Below are positions 56,695 through 64,000 of a DNA stretch of 64,000 nucleotides, in pieces. The DNA comes from Rhodobacteraceae bacterium WFHF2C18 (lineage in GTDB: Bacteria; Pseudomonadota; Alphaproteobacteria; Rhodobacterales; Rhodobacteraceae): the NCBI GenBank assembly GCA_002166865.1, contig NHTQ01000001.1, forward strand, positions 434,001 to 498,000, in the 5' to 3' direction. Position numbers and translations under genes: made by a program. Position 1 is the first letter of the stretch. Each line of letters opens with the position of its first letter. Below the pieces are notes generated by a model. It searched no databases and was not told the origin of the DNA. It worked only from the letters and a program-made list of their open reading frames with translations.

Positions 56695-58040
56695 TTATCC
56701 CACGTAGTCCTGCATGGTGCCCAGAAGGATCACTGTCATGTCGACGGTCTGAGGTTCCGTGATCGGCGGGATGTCCGCGCCCGCCAGTGGCGTTCCGCCG
56801 GGAGTGAGAACCGTGCCCGAAAGGTCATCCGCATCCTCGACGGCGACCTCGAACGCCTGCGCCGTCAGGCTCGTGCCGCTGCTGCCTTCCTCGACTGTCC
56901 GGGGCGACGCGATATCAGCCAGGACTTGGTCGGAGAACGCGGTGGTGCTGGTGTCCAGGGCACGGCCGAAAATACCATCGCTGCTTTCATAGGGATTGAC
57001 GAACCCGGACTCGAATTCCCAGGCCAGCGCCATACCCCCGTTTTCGAGCGTGTCGACCGTCGGGCGCCAATGTGTGCCGCTGGTGATGCTGTCGGGTAAC
57101 TCCTCGATCAGAACCTCGCCGCCCAGCGGGGCCCCGTCCGCATCGAAGAGCTGTGCCATGATCTGGTCGTCACTCACGCTGTCGTCTCAGGCGACAAGGA
57201 GACGGCCGCCGGCCAGCACGGCCAAGGAGCCGTCGCCGCCGGAAACCGGGACGTTCTGGTTGTCGGCCTTGTAGGTGGTGACCCGGAAGTCGCCGGTGAC
57301 GTCGGTGCCGACAGGTTCGAAGATACGCGCATAGACATCTTCGGGGCCGTCCCACACCGCGACATGATTGCCGTCGGAAAGGAGGACGAGTTCGGGACGG
57401 TTCTGGCCGACGTCGGTGACCTCGTTCAAGGGGACGGCGGCCCCCGCGGCGTGGTGTCGGCATCGTAGAACCGTGCCTGCACCCTGTCCGTCCAGGCGCC
57501 GATGCCGAAACCGGTCTGCTGATCGGCGACCCACCCGGAACTTCCTTCCCAACTGACGACGAAACCGCCGTCTGGCAGGCCCGTGACATGCGGATGATCC
57601 TTGGACACGTAGCGGTTGCCATCGCCATCGACCTGCGGCACGGATAGCTGGGCGACGGCCAAATCCGCGCCCAACGGGGCGCCCTGCGCCGAAAAGTGCC
57701 GTGCCACGATATCGTTGGAGTCGATCTCGGGATTGCCCGGAACCGGGTTGGAGCGTCCCCAGTTGATGACGAAGCTGCCGTCATCCAGCGCCCCCACCGA
57801 GGCCCTTACGAGACCGCCCGCCTCGCCGACGAGGATATCCTCGGACAGGGGCGTTCCATCGGCCGCTTGGACCCGGGCGTAAACGCCTTCGGTCAGAGTG
57901 TCATCGAACGGAGCGCTTTCCCAGACGGTGACGAAGCCGCCGCCGGACAGGGCAGCGATATCCTGGCGTTTCTGCGGGCCGCTGGTCTCGGCATTGGCAT
58001 GGAATTCGCCCCCGGCCGGGCGGATGAATTGGTCGGTCAT
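56695..58040 (-). pseudogene. Broken secreted-type repeat protein (frameshift plus nonsense)
   Basis: Three reading-frame pieces make one continuous protein of ~448 residues. From ATG at 58040, frame one runs ~200 residues and then leaves frame in a G-run at about 57450 ('DADTTPRG' should continue 'AAVPLNEVTDVGQNRPEL'; one G is missing from a run of five). Frame two runs to 'GGRLLVA', where TGA at 57187-57189 replaces the expected Trp codon before 'DDSVSDDQIMAQLFDADGAP'. The same frame then continues to TAA at 56695. Repeated 'GGGFVTVWES...VYARVQAADGTPL' units resemble those in RTX/VCBS-type secreted proteins. Two independent lesions argue against a single sequencing error; the gene is probably dead. 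Confidence 0.75.
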
Positions 58041-58413
58041 GTCCTTGGCTACCTGTGATTTAAAGAATTGGCCATGGGCGCAAACGGCCTCAAGCGGCGG
58101 TCACCACCTGCGGATGGTTGGATGCATTGACATATGTTAAAAGGGCCCGGCCCGGATCCGCGACCAGGCCGAGCCGAGCAAGGGCCTGGAGACAGACGGG
58201 ATCAATGTGGTCCGCCATTTTCGGATTTAGACCCGCGCCAGCGAAAAGGCCCCTTTTTCATCGGGCAAGTGGCGGAGGGACCGGGAATGGTCGCAAACCC
58301 ACTCCGCCACGTAGGCGCCAGAGCCTACTAGACCAACCAGCGGTTTTGAAACCCGTTTTCTGAGAACGCGGCTGAGATCCGAGCAGCGCTTTCAGCGCCC
58401 ATTGGCCTCAATC
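58041..58413. other. 373-bp non-coding gap before the chemotaxis operon end
   Basis: I see no gene. It holds the upstream region of the broken repeat gene and, near 58250, an AAAAGGCCCCTTTTT stretch that may form a weak hairpin. At 58269-58310 there is a 42-bp element with arms GTGGCGGAG / CTCCGCCAC and an inner GACC / GGTC stem, superficially like tRNA sequence, but no cloverleaf can be folded by eye. Confidence 0.5.
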
Positions 58414-58860
58414 TCAGAAGAGGTGCACCTCGCCCGGACCGGACTGCCGCGGGGCGGCGGGTGCGTCCTCGGTGCCGGCCTGTCCCCCGGTCAGCGCCGC
58501 GGCGAGGTCGCCCAGGGTGAGCGCTCGCGCCGCCGCGCCCGCGCGAACCTCGATATCCGGCGCTATCTCGGCGGCCAGGGCATCGAGGAACTGCGCAAGG
58601 CAACCGAGCGACTGGCGCAGCAGGTCGAGACGCTGCAGCGTCCGGCCGGCCTCGTCGCCCAGCCCACTCACCGCGGCACCGTTTTCACCTAGCAGCTCGT
58701 CCAGTTCGGCCGCGGTTCCGCCGAGTTGCCCGATCTCGTCGCCGAGACGCGTGAGGAGGGTTCCCAGCGCGATTGTCTCGGCCGCAAGGTCCGGCCCCGG
58801 CTCCGCCCTCGCGGTCTCCGCCCTGTCCGGCGCACCGCTCTCCGGCACCGCCCGCGTCAT
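58414..58860 (-). CDS. Unknown protein, last gene of the chemotaxis operon
   Basis: 148 residues, acidic, predicted mostly alpha-helical with Leu-heptad patterning around residues 30-75 and 80-120. The C-terminus 'PRQSGPGEVHLF' is short, polar and ends in a hydrophobic pair, like a peptide that docks onto a partner. Its ATG overlaps the cheY stop by 4 bp, so it belongs to the operon. I cannot assign a family; a CheZ-like or CheS-like role in phosphate flow is possible but unproven. Confidence 0.65.
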   Translation of the reverse strand: MTRAVPESGAPDRAETARAEPGPDLAAETIALGTLLTRLGDEIGQLGGTAAELDELLGENGAAVSGLGDEAGRTLQRLDLLRQSLGCLAQFLDALAAEIAPDIEVRAGAAARALTLGDLAAALTGGQAGTEDAPAAPRQSGPGEVHLF

Positions 58861-59243
58861 AGCCGCCCCACGACCCGCTCGATGCAGGCTTGCATCGCCT
58901 GCGGCTCGAACGGCTTGGTGATATAATTGTTCATGCCCAGGCTCTGGCCACGCTTCAGCACCTGTTCGTCGGCCTTGCCGGTGACCAGTATGAAACCGAT
59001 CTTTTGCGTCAGTCTGTTGCGCCGGAGCCCCTCAAGCAGCGCAAGGCCATCCGCACCCGGCATGTTATAATCCGAGATCACCAGGTGGACCGGGCGCGCA
59101 GAAAGCGCCCGGAAGGCTTTGTCCCCGTCATTCTCGACGACGATGTTGCGGATTCCCATCCATTCCAGCGCCTGAACGATAAGAGCGCGGCTGGTCGACG
59201 TGTCGTCTACGACCATGACCTGAAGTTGGTCCTTAAGACTCAT
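58857..59243 (-). CDS. cheY: CheY-type response regulator (second copy)
   Basis: 128 residues, a single receiver domain. The acidic pocket is Asp13-Asp14, the phosphorylated residue Asp58 ('LVISDYNMPGADG'), and Thr88 and Lys110 ('YITKPFEP') complete the set. It should bind the flagellar switch or act as a phosphate sink. It lies 17 bp after cheR and overlaps the next gene. Confidence 0.92.
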   Translation of the reverse strand: MSLKDQLQVMVVDDTSTSRALIVQALEWMGIRNIVVENDGDKAFRALSARPVHLVISDYNMPGADGLALLEGLRRNRLTQKIGFILVTGKADEQVLKRGQSLGMNNYITKPFEPQAMQACIERVVGRL

Positions 59244-59260
59244 GTTTTGATCTCCTTACG

Positions 59261-60148
59261 CTAGACTGCAGCGCTCTCGCCGCTTTTGCGGTAGTGGGTG
59301 ATTCCCTCATTGACGAAGAGGGGCCCGACCGACCGCGCGAGGCGTTCCGAATGCCCGATGAAGAGGTGTCCGCCCGGAGTGAGTACCTCCGCGTAGCGTT
59401 GCCAGAGCTGCTGCTGCGTGGCGGAGTCGAAATAGATGACCACGTTGCGGCACAGGATGACGTCGAAGGGGCCGCGGAAGGGCCACGGTCCGACAAGATT
59501 GACGATACCGAAACTCACGAGCGAACGCGGCCCGGCAGCCACCTGGAGGCTCCCGGCCGGTGCGTCGGCGCCACCCTCGCAAAAGTGACGGCGGCGCTGG
59601 TCGTTAGTGAGTGCAGCGGTGGCCTCGGGCGGGTATACGCCCGCCTTGGCGGTTGTTATGACCTGCGGATCAATGTCGGTGGCCAGTATGCGGATGTCGT
59701 GACGGGTGGCCTCGGGCATCAACTCGAGCAAGGTAATGGCAAGACTGTAAGGTTCCTCGCCCGTGGAGCAGCCGGCCGACCAGAGTCGCACCCGTCGGCC
59801 GTGCGCTGCACCTTCCAGAAGCGGCGGCAGGACGGTTTCGCGCAGGGCTGTGAAGTGGTGGTCCTCGCGAAAGAAACGGGTGACATTGGTGGTCAGCGCC
59901 GAGATCATGCGCCCACGCTCCTCGGCGCCGCCATCCCCCCTGAGATAACGGCAATAGGCGCCGAAATCCGAAAGACCCAGCGCCCGCAGCCGCTTGCCCA
60001 GCCGCGAGACCACGAGACCCTTCTTGGAGGCCGTGAGATTGATCCCGGACTCCTGGTGCACGATCCTCGAGAGCGCTGCGAAATCCGCCTCGGAAAGCGC
60101 GGGCCTTTCCGATTCGGTCACGCGGCTTGGCGCCGAGGAAGATATCAT
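59261..60148 (-). CDS. cheR: Chemotaxis protein methyltransferase
   Basis: 295 residues. An N-terminal helical domain ('ALSEADFAALSRIVHQESGI') is followed by the SAM-binding domain with 'RLWSAGCSTGEEPYSLAITL', 'ILATDIDPQVITTA' and 'FDVILCRNVVIYFD'. It methylates Glu residues of chemoreceptors. Its ATG overlaps the cheW stop by 4 bp. No cheB partner is seen in the window. Confidence 0.94.
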   Translation of the reverse strand: MISSSAPSRVTESERPALSEADFAALSRIVHQESGINLTASKKGLVVSRLGKRLRALGLSDFGAYCRYLRGDGGAEERGRMISALTTNVTRFFREDHHFTALRETVLPPLLEGAAHGRRVRLWSAGCSTGEEPYSLAITLLELMPEATRHDIRILATDIDPQVITTAKAGVYPPEATAALTNDQRRRHFCEGGADAPAGSLQVAAGPRSLVSFGIVNLVGPWPFRGPFDVILCRNVVIYFDSATQQQLWQRYAEVLTPGGHLFIGHSERLARSVGPLFVNEGITHYRKSGESAAV

Positions 60149-60612
60149 GCCGCCACCCCCTGGAGCGACGGCACAACGCGCCCCAGGTCGATCTTGCGGA
60201 TCATGCGCTCCTCAGTGGCGATGATACCGGTGATGAAGGCCTTTGCCGTCTCCGACGCGACGTCGGGCACGGGCTGGAGCCGATCGGCGGAGATGTTCAG
60301 GATGTCAGACACGACATCTGCAAGGAGCCCGACCGTTTGCCCGTCGATCATCGCGATGACGATGACGTGGCGCGGCCCCGGGTCGAGGGCGCCGAGGCCG
60401 AGCCGGGCGGCGAGGTCGAGCACCGGGACCACCGCGCCGCGCAGATTGATCACGCCCATCACGTAACCGGGTGCGTGCGGAAGGGCCGTCGCCTGCGTCC
60501 ACCCGCGAATTTCGCGTACCGACATGATGTCCACGCAGAAATCCTGTTCGGAAACGCGGAAGGCGACGACTTTCTGGTTCGCGCCTTCGGTCGGGGAGGT
60601 TTTTTCGCTCAT
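60145..60612 (-). CDS. cheW: Chemotaxis coupling protein CheW
   Basis: 155 residues, one CheW domain ('VVAFRVSEQDFCVDIMSVRE', 'YVMGVINLRGAVVPVLDLAA', 'DVVSDILNISADRLQPVPD'). It links chemoreceptors to CheA. The start at 60612 lies 4 bp after the cheA stop. Confidence 0.93.
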   Translation of the reverse strand: MSEKTSPTEGANQKVVAFRVSEQDFCVDIMSVREIRGWTQATALPHAPGYVMGVINLRGAVVPVLDLAARLGLGALDPGPRHVIVIAMIDGQTVGLLADVVSDILNISADRLQPVPDVASETAKAFITGIIATEERMIRKIDLGRVVPSLQGVAA

Positions 60613-60616
60613 GGGT

Positions 60617-62803
60617 CTACTCCGCAGCTGTGAGTGAAATCTCGGCGTCGGGGCTCCGCCTCCCCGCGCCGGTGCCGGCGACCTCTTCGGGATCTATGAT
60701 CAGCGCGATCCGCCCGTCGCCCATGATCGTGGCCGCCGCCACACCGGCAACCCGGCCGTAATTCTCCTCGAGGCTCTTGATCACGACCTGGCGCTGTTCA
60801 TGGATGTGGTCGACGATCAGTGCGCGCCGCTTGTAGGCCTCGGTCTCGACGATCAGCAGCACGTGGTCGTCCAAATCCGCCAGCGCGGGACGATAGCCGA
60901 AGGCAAGGCCAAGATCGATGATCGGAATGAACTCGCCGCGGCTTTCCACGAAGCGCCCGGCCCGGCCCACTGCGTGGAGGCAAGCCGTGCCCGGCTGCAG
61001 TGTTTCCTGCACTGCGGTGATGGGAATGACCATCGTTTGCCCCGCGACCTCCGTCACCATGCCTTCGAGGACAGCGAGCGTTAGTGGCAGGCTCATGGAG
61101 AAGGTGGTACCCTCGCCCTCCTGGGAGGTGATTGAGACCCGGCCGCCAAGCGCTTGGATCTCATTCTTGACCACGTCCAGGCCGATGCCGCGGCCGGAAA
61201 GGTTGGAAACTTCTTCCTTCGAGGAGAAGCCGGGCGCGAATAGCAGATTGTCGATCTCGGCAGACGAAAGATCGGAGTCCGGTGCGACCAGCCCCTTGCG
61301 CTCGGCGACGGCGCGTACGCGGGCCCGGTCGATCCCCTTGCCGTCATCGGAGATATCGATCATGACTCGGCCCGAGCGATGGTAGGCCGAAAGGATGAGC
61401 GTGCCCTCGGCCGGCTTGCCGGCCGCGTCGCGCGCCTCGGGACTTTCGAGCCCGTGGTCTATGGCGTTGCGGATCATGTGGGTCAGCGGGTCGGCCAGGC
61501 GCTCGATGACGGTCTTGTCGACCTCGGCGTGCGCCCCCCTCGTGACCAGGCGCACCTGCTTGCCGGTCGTGTCGGCGGTCTCGCGCACGATGCGAAACAT
61601 CCGCTGGAACAGGGATTTGACCGGCTGGGCGCGGATCGCCATGATGCCCTCTTGGAGCTCCCCCACGAGTTGCTTGAGGCCTTCGTGCCCTGAGGAGACG
61701 TCGCTCTCGGCGGGAAGGCCCGCATCGGAGATCGATTGCGACAGCATCGCCTCCTTGATCACGAGTTCCCCGACGAGATTGACGAGCCGATCCACCCGGT
61801 CGAGATTGACTCGGATCGTGGCGGAGGCACTTCCGGCCGTCGCCGAGGCCTTCGGGCCGCCCGCCGATGCCGCCTCCGCCCCGGTTGCGCCGCCGATACC
61901 ATCAAGACGCACGGCTGCGCCGCCTTCGCCGTCGTCGGCTTCGGGCGCTCCCTCTTCGGATCGGGCAGCCCGGTGATCCAGCACAGAGTCGAGGCTTGGG
62001 ACCGCCGCCTCGGGCGCCTCGGCCTCCTTGGCCGCTTCCTCGCGCTCGATCTCGAGCGTGCAATTGCCTTCGGCGAAGTCGAAGACTTCGCGCACCGTGC
62101 TCTCGTCTGCCTCGGTCTCGAGCGTGAGCGTCCAGCGGATCAGCGACTCCTGCCAGTCCAGCCCCTCTAGCGCCGGTACGGCGTCGATATCCGCCGTCGT
62201 GCTCAGCGTGCCAAGGCGCCCCAGGCTCCGGAACAGGAGCGCCGGATCGTTGCCGGAACTGTAGAGGCCAGCATCGGGGGCAAAGCGGATCCTGTATCGG
62301 GTGGTGCCACGCCCACCGGGGACGGCGGGCGAGAGGTCGAGGGCCACGGGTTCGAAGCCGACCGCCGCTTCGGTCTCCGCGTCCTCGGTCCCCTCGTCAT
62401 CACCAGTCGCGGCAATGAGCGCTTCCAGATCGGCCTGCAGGCCCATCGCGTAGTCATCGGAGGCGCCCTGTGGGTGGTGGCCGGCACGGGCGGCGGCAAC
62501 GAGATCGGACAGGTGGTCGCCCGCGCGGTGGAAAAGGCGCATGACGTCCGTATCGCAGGCGAGGCGGCCCGTGCGCACCTCGTCGAGCAGGGTTTCGAAG
62601 CGGTGCGCGAAGCTGACAAGGGAATCGATGCCGAAGGCGCCTGCGCCCCCCTTTATCGAATGAACGGCACGGAAGACTGCATGGAGAGTGTCGACATCCT
62701 CGCTCTGCTGGTCAAGCTGGCGCAGCCCCTCGCTCAGGGTCTCCAGAAGATCCTCGCATTCCTGAAAAAACATGTCGCGAATGTCGTTGCTGTTCTGTGT
62801 CAT
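60617..62803 (-). CDS. cheA: Chemotaxis histidine kinase CheA
   Basis: 728 residues. Order: HPt domain with His48 as phosphorylation site ('VFRAVHSIKGGAGAFG'), a ~160-260 region (possible P2-like domain), a linker, a dimerisation/HATPase core ('ADPLTHMIRNAIDHGLE' N-box, 'LSGRGIGLDVVKNEI' G-box, 'GEGTTFSMSLPLTLAVLEGM'), and a C-terminal CheW-like domain. It phosphorylates CheY. Between cheY and cheW in the operon. Confidence 0.95.
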   Translation of the reverse strand: MTQNSNDIRDMFFQECEDLLETLSEGLRQLDQQSEDVDTLHAVFRAVHSIKGGAGAFGIDSLVSFAHRFETLLDEVRTGRLACDTDVMRLFHRAGDHLSDLVAAARAGHHPQGASDDYAMGLQADLEALIAATGDDEGTEDAETEAAVGFEPVALDLSPAVPGGRGTTRYRIRFAPDAGLYSSGNDPALLFRSLGRLGTLSTTADIDAVPALEGLDWQESLIRWTLTLETEADESTVREVFDFAEGNCTLEIEREEAAKEAEAPEAAVPSLDSVLDHRAARSEEGAPEADDGEGGAAVRLDGIGGATGAEAASAGGPKASATAGSASATIRVNLDRVDRLVNLVGELVIKEAMLSQSISDAGLPAESDVSSGHEGLKQLVGELQEGIMAIRAQPVKSLFQRMFRIVRETADTTGKQVRLVTRGAHAEVDKTVIERLADPLTHMIRNAIDHGLESPEARDAAGKPAEGTLILSAYHRSGRVMIDISDDGKGIDRARVRAVAERKGLVAPDSDLSSAEIDNLLFAPGFSSKEEVSNLSGRGIGLDVVKNEIQALGGRVSITSQEGEGTTFSMSLPLTLAVLEGMVTEVAGQTMVIPITAVQETLQPGTACLHAVGRAGRFVESRGEFIPIIDLGLAFGYRPALADLDDHVLLIVETEAYKRRALIVDHIHEQRQVVIKSLEENYGRVAGVAAATIMGDGRIALIIDPEEVAGTGAGRRSPDAEISLTAAE

Positions 62804-62809
62804 GGTGCC

Positions 62810-63178
62810 TCACGCTGCGGTGACCCGCTCGATGGCGGCGATCAGTTTGTCCTCGTGGAAGGGCTTGACGATCCAGCCCGTGGCACCAGAGCTGCGCGCG
62901 CGCTCCTTGAGCTCGTGGCTGCTTTCGGTGGTGAGAACCAGGATCGGCAGGGCGGGATTGGAATAGTCGCGCCGTACCGATTCAATGAAGCCGAATCCAT
63001 CCAGCCTGGGCATGTTGATATCGGTAATGACGACATCCGGTGTCACCTCGGAAAGGCGCTGCAGGCCATCCGCGCCGTCCTCGGCGAGATGTACGTCGAA
63101 ACCAGCCTCGCTGAGCGCCGCTCCGAGCAGATTGCGCATGGTGCGGGAATCGTCGACCGCCAGAACCGTGAGAGTCAT
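62810..63178 (-). CDS. cheY: CheY-type response regulator (first copy)
   Basis: 122 residues with Asp9-Asp10, phosphorylatable Asp53 ('VVITDINMPRLDGFGF') and the conserved Thr/Lys positions ('LVLTTE', 'GWIVKPFHED'). It directly precedes cheA, a position usual for the motor-binding CheY. Its ATG overlaps the preceding STAS gene's stop by 4 bp. Confidence 0.93.
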   Translation of the reverse strand: MTLTVLAVDDSRTMRNLLGAALSEAGFDVHLAEDGADGLQRLSEVTPDVVITDINMPRLDGFGFIESVRRDYSNPALPILVLTTESSHELKERARSSGATGWIVKPFHEDKLIAAIERVTAA

Positions 63179-63453
63179 AGGAAGGGCTCCTCGCTGAAGA
63201 ACTCGGGCGGCAGGCCCAGTGCCGCGACGCCGTCGGTGAACCCCCTTGATTGCGGTGTGATGCGGAAGGCGATGCCGTCACTCCGCCATTGTGCTTGCGC
63301 AGAGACCATGAGCTGGAGCGCAATCGCACCGAGAAACGTCACCGCGCCGGCGTCTACAGTCACCGGCTCGCCGCGGCGGGCGAGCAAGGTTTCATGAAGG
63401 ATGCCGGTCGCCTGGCAGTCGAGGCGTCGCGGCAACTCGAGGATGCATGTCAT
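63175..63453 (-). CDS. STAS-domain protein of the chemotaxis operon
   Basis: 92 residues. 'PVTVDAGAVTFLGAIALQLMVSAQ' resembles an anti-sigma-factor-antagonist (STAS) core in which the usual phosphorylatable Ser is replaced near 'TFLGA'. Alphaproteobacterial chemotaxis operons often carry such a small STAS protein between the receptor and cheY; its role is not established. Confidence 0.78.
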   Translation of the reverse strand: MTCILELPRRLDCQATGILHETLLARRGEPVTVDAGAVTFLGAIALQLMVSAQAQWRSDGIAFRITPQSRGFTDGVAALGLPPEFFSEEPFL

Positions 63454-63591
63454 CGCGTACCTCCCCGGTCGTCGGATCGTGGCGATGTGATGAAGTCCGC
63501 ACTACGCCGCCCCGTACATCCCGCGCCACTGCGGCCCGGCCTGGCCGGCATTCCAGGCGGTGTCACCCAGCCGCGTCCGGGCACTCCGGCA

Positions 63592-64000
63592 TCATACATT
63601 GAACTTCTCCACGTGCGCGGACATCGTCTTGGCCTCGGTTGCGAGCGAGGCACTCGCGGCCGTGGACTCCTCGACCATCGCGGCGTTCTGCTGGGTCATC
63701 TGGTCGAGATGGTTCACGGCGGTGTTGACCTCGGAGAGGCTTGTGGCTTGGCTCTGCGCGACGCTTGTCATGTCGTCTACCATGCTCGAGACTTCTCCGA
63801 AGGCCTCTACAAGGCGGTTCAGCGCATCGGCGGTATTGTCCACCAGGCTCACGCCGTTGCTCACATAGTCGGAACTCGTCCCAATAAGGGTCTTGATGTT
63901 CTTCGCCGCCTCGCCTGAACGCTGCGCGAGCGTGCGCACCTCGGATGCCACGACCGCGAACCCCTTGCCCGCCTCGCCCGCGCGGGCGGCCTCGACCCCG
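63592..64000 (-). CDS. Methyl-accepting chemotaxis protein, C-terminal end (5' part outside window)
   Basis: About 136 residues are visible; the N-terminus lies beyond the right edge. The reading from the edge passes through 'ARAGEAGKGFAVVASEVRTL' and 'AQRSGEAAKNIKTLI', the highly conserved signalling tip of MCPs, and ends 'AKTMSAHVEKFNV'. The C-terminus has no tethering pentapeptide for CheR/CheB. Sensor type and membrane topology are not visible. Confidence 0.93.
   Translation of the reverse strand, partial: GVEAARAGEAGKGFAVVASEVRTLAQRSGEAAKNIKTLIGTSSDYVSNGVSLVDNTADALNRLVEAFGEVSSMVDDMTSVAQSQATSLSEVNTAVNHLDQMTQQNAAMVEESTAASASLATEAKTMSAHVEKFNV

Noticed and set aside
58250..58370. tRNA-Ser or tRNA-Leu gene
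   Set aside because: Some segments resemble tRNA arms, but no acceptor stem, T-loop (TTCGAAT) or consistent cloverleaf can be made on either strand.

Overview
The window is GC-rich, densely coded chromosomal DNA from an alphaproteobacterium, most likely a Rhodobacterales (Roseobacter/Paracoccaceae) strain. The evidence is the gene order plsX-fabH-ihfA-merR downstream of rpmF, argS-SPOR-nagZ-scpA-scpB, and xerD next to aroK-aroB. A DksA homologue with only one of the four zinc cysteines, a DUF2927 lipoprotein, and Hint- and RTX-bearing secreted proteins point the same way. This assignment is an inference from gene content and composition; no 16S gene is present.

Layout. (1) 1-8.8 kb: two large, acidic, glycine/aspartate-rich RTX-type secreted proteins are transcribed divergently from a 1.4-kb non-coding region. 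The left one runs off the window; it has three ~250-residue internal modules and ends, within the window, in a von Willebrand D-like segment. The right one carries LamG-like, DUF4114-like, RTX and C-terminal Hint domains. No type I secretion transporter is present here. (2) 8.9-10.5 kb: a CIA30-like protein, a DUF2177 membrane protein and a MobA-like nucleotidyltransferase. (3) 10.6-15.7 kb: two paralogous dimethylglycine/sarcosine dehydrogenase-type flavoproteins, divergent across a 179-bp region with two dyads. (4) 15.7-22.1 kb: a PepSY protein with an apparent frameshift, a CorC-type protein, xerD, a secreted protein, a 49-residue membrane protein, aroK and aroB. (5) 22.1-23.8 kb: a two-gene arsenic resistance operon with an ArsR-like operator but no arsR. 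(6) 23.9-28.2 kb: tyrS, anmK, an Asp/Glu-racemase-like gene and a cystathionine lyase-like gene. (7) 28.2-31.9 kb: a CoxE-like VWA protein, a 55-residue membrane protein, a DUF2927 lipoprotein and a MoxR ATPase. (8) 32-43.3 kb: dksA-like gene, flavin monooxygenase, xth, IscA/ErpA-type gene, dgt, argS, SPOR protein, nagZ, scpA, scpB, a small basic protein, dCTP deaminase and tRNA-Pro. (9) 43.3-48.4 kb: merR, ihfA, fabH, plsX, rpmF and yceD on the minus strand, divergent from a bamE-like lipoprotein. (10) 48.5-56.6 kb: OlsB-like acyltransferase, ABC-F ATPase, a voltage-gated-type ion channel with a zinc-ribbon tail, an SDR, an AbrB-family membrane protein and a two-subunit molybdenum hydroxylase. 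(11) 56.7-58.0 kb: a secreted-type repeat protein broken by a frameshift and a nonsense codon. (12) 58.4-64 kb: a chemotaxis operon on the minus strand, read as mcp (partial), STAS, cheY, cheA, cheW, cheR, cheY and an unknown gene.

Most of the window is housekeeping. The parts most worth a second look are the two RTX proteins and their shared upstream region, the broken repeat gene at 56.7-58.0 kb, the channel/zinc-ribbon fusion, the VWA-MoxR locus, the racemase/lyase pair and the unknown last gene of the chemotaxis operon. I did not see a locus that clearly qualifies as a wholly new system.
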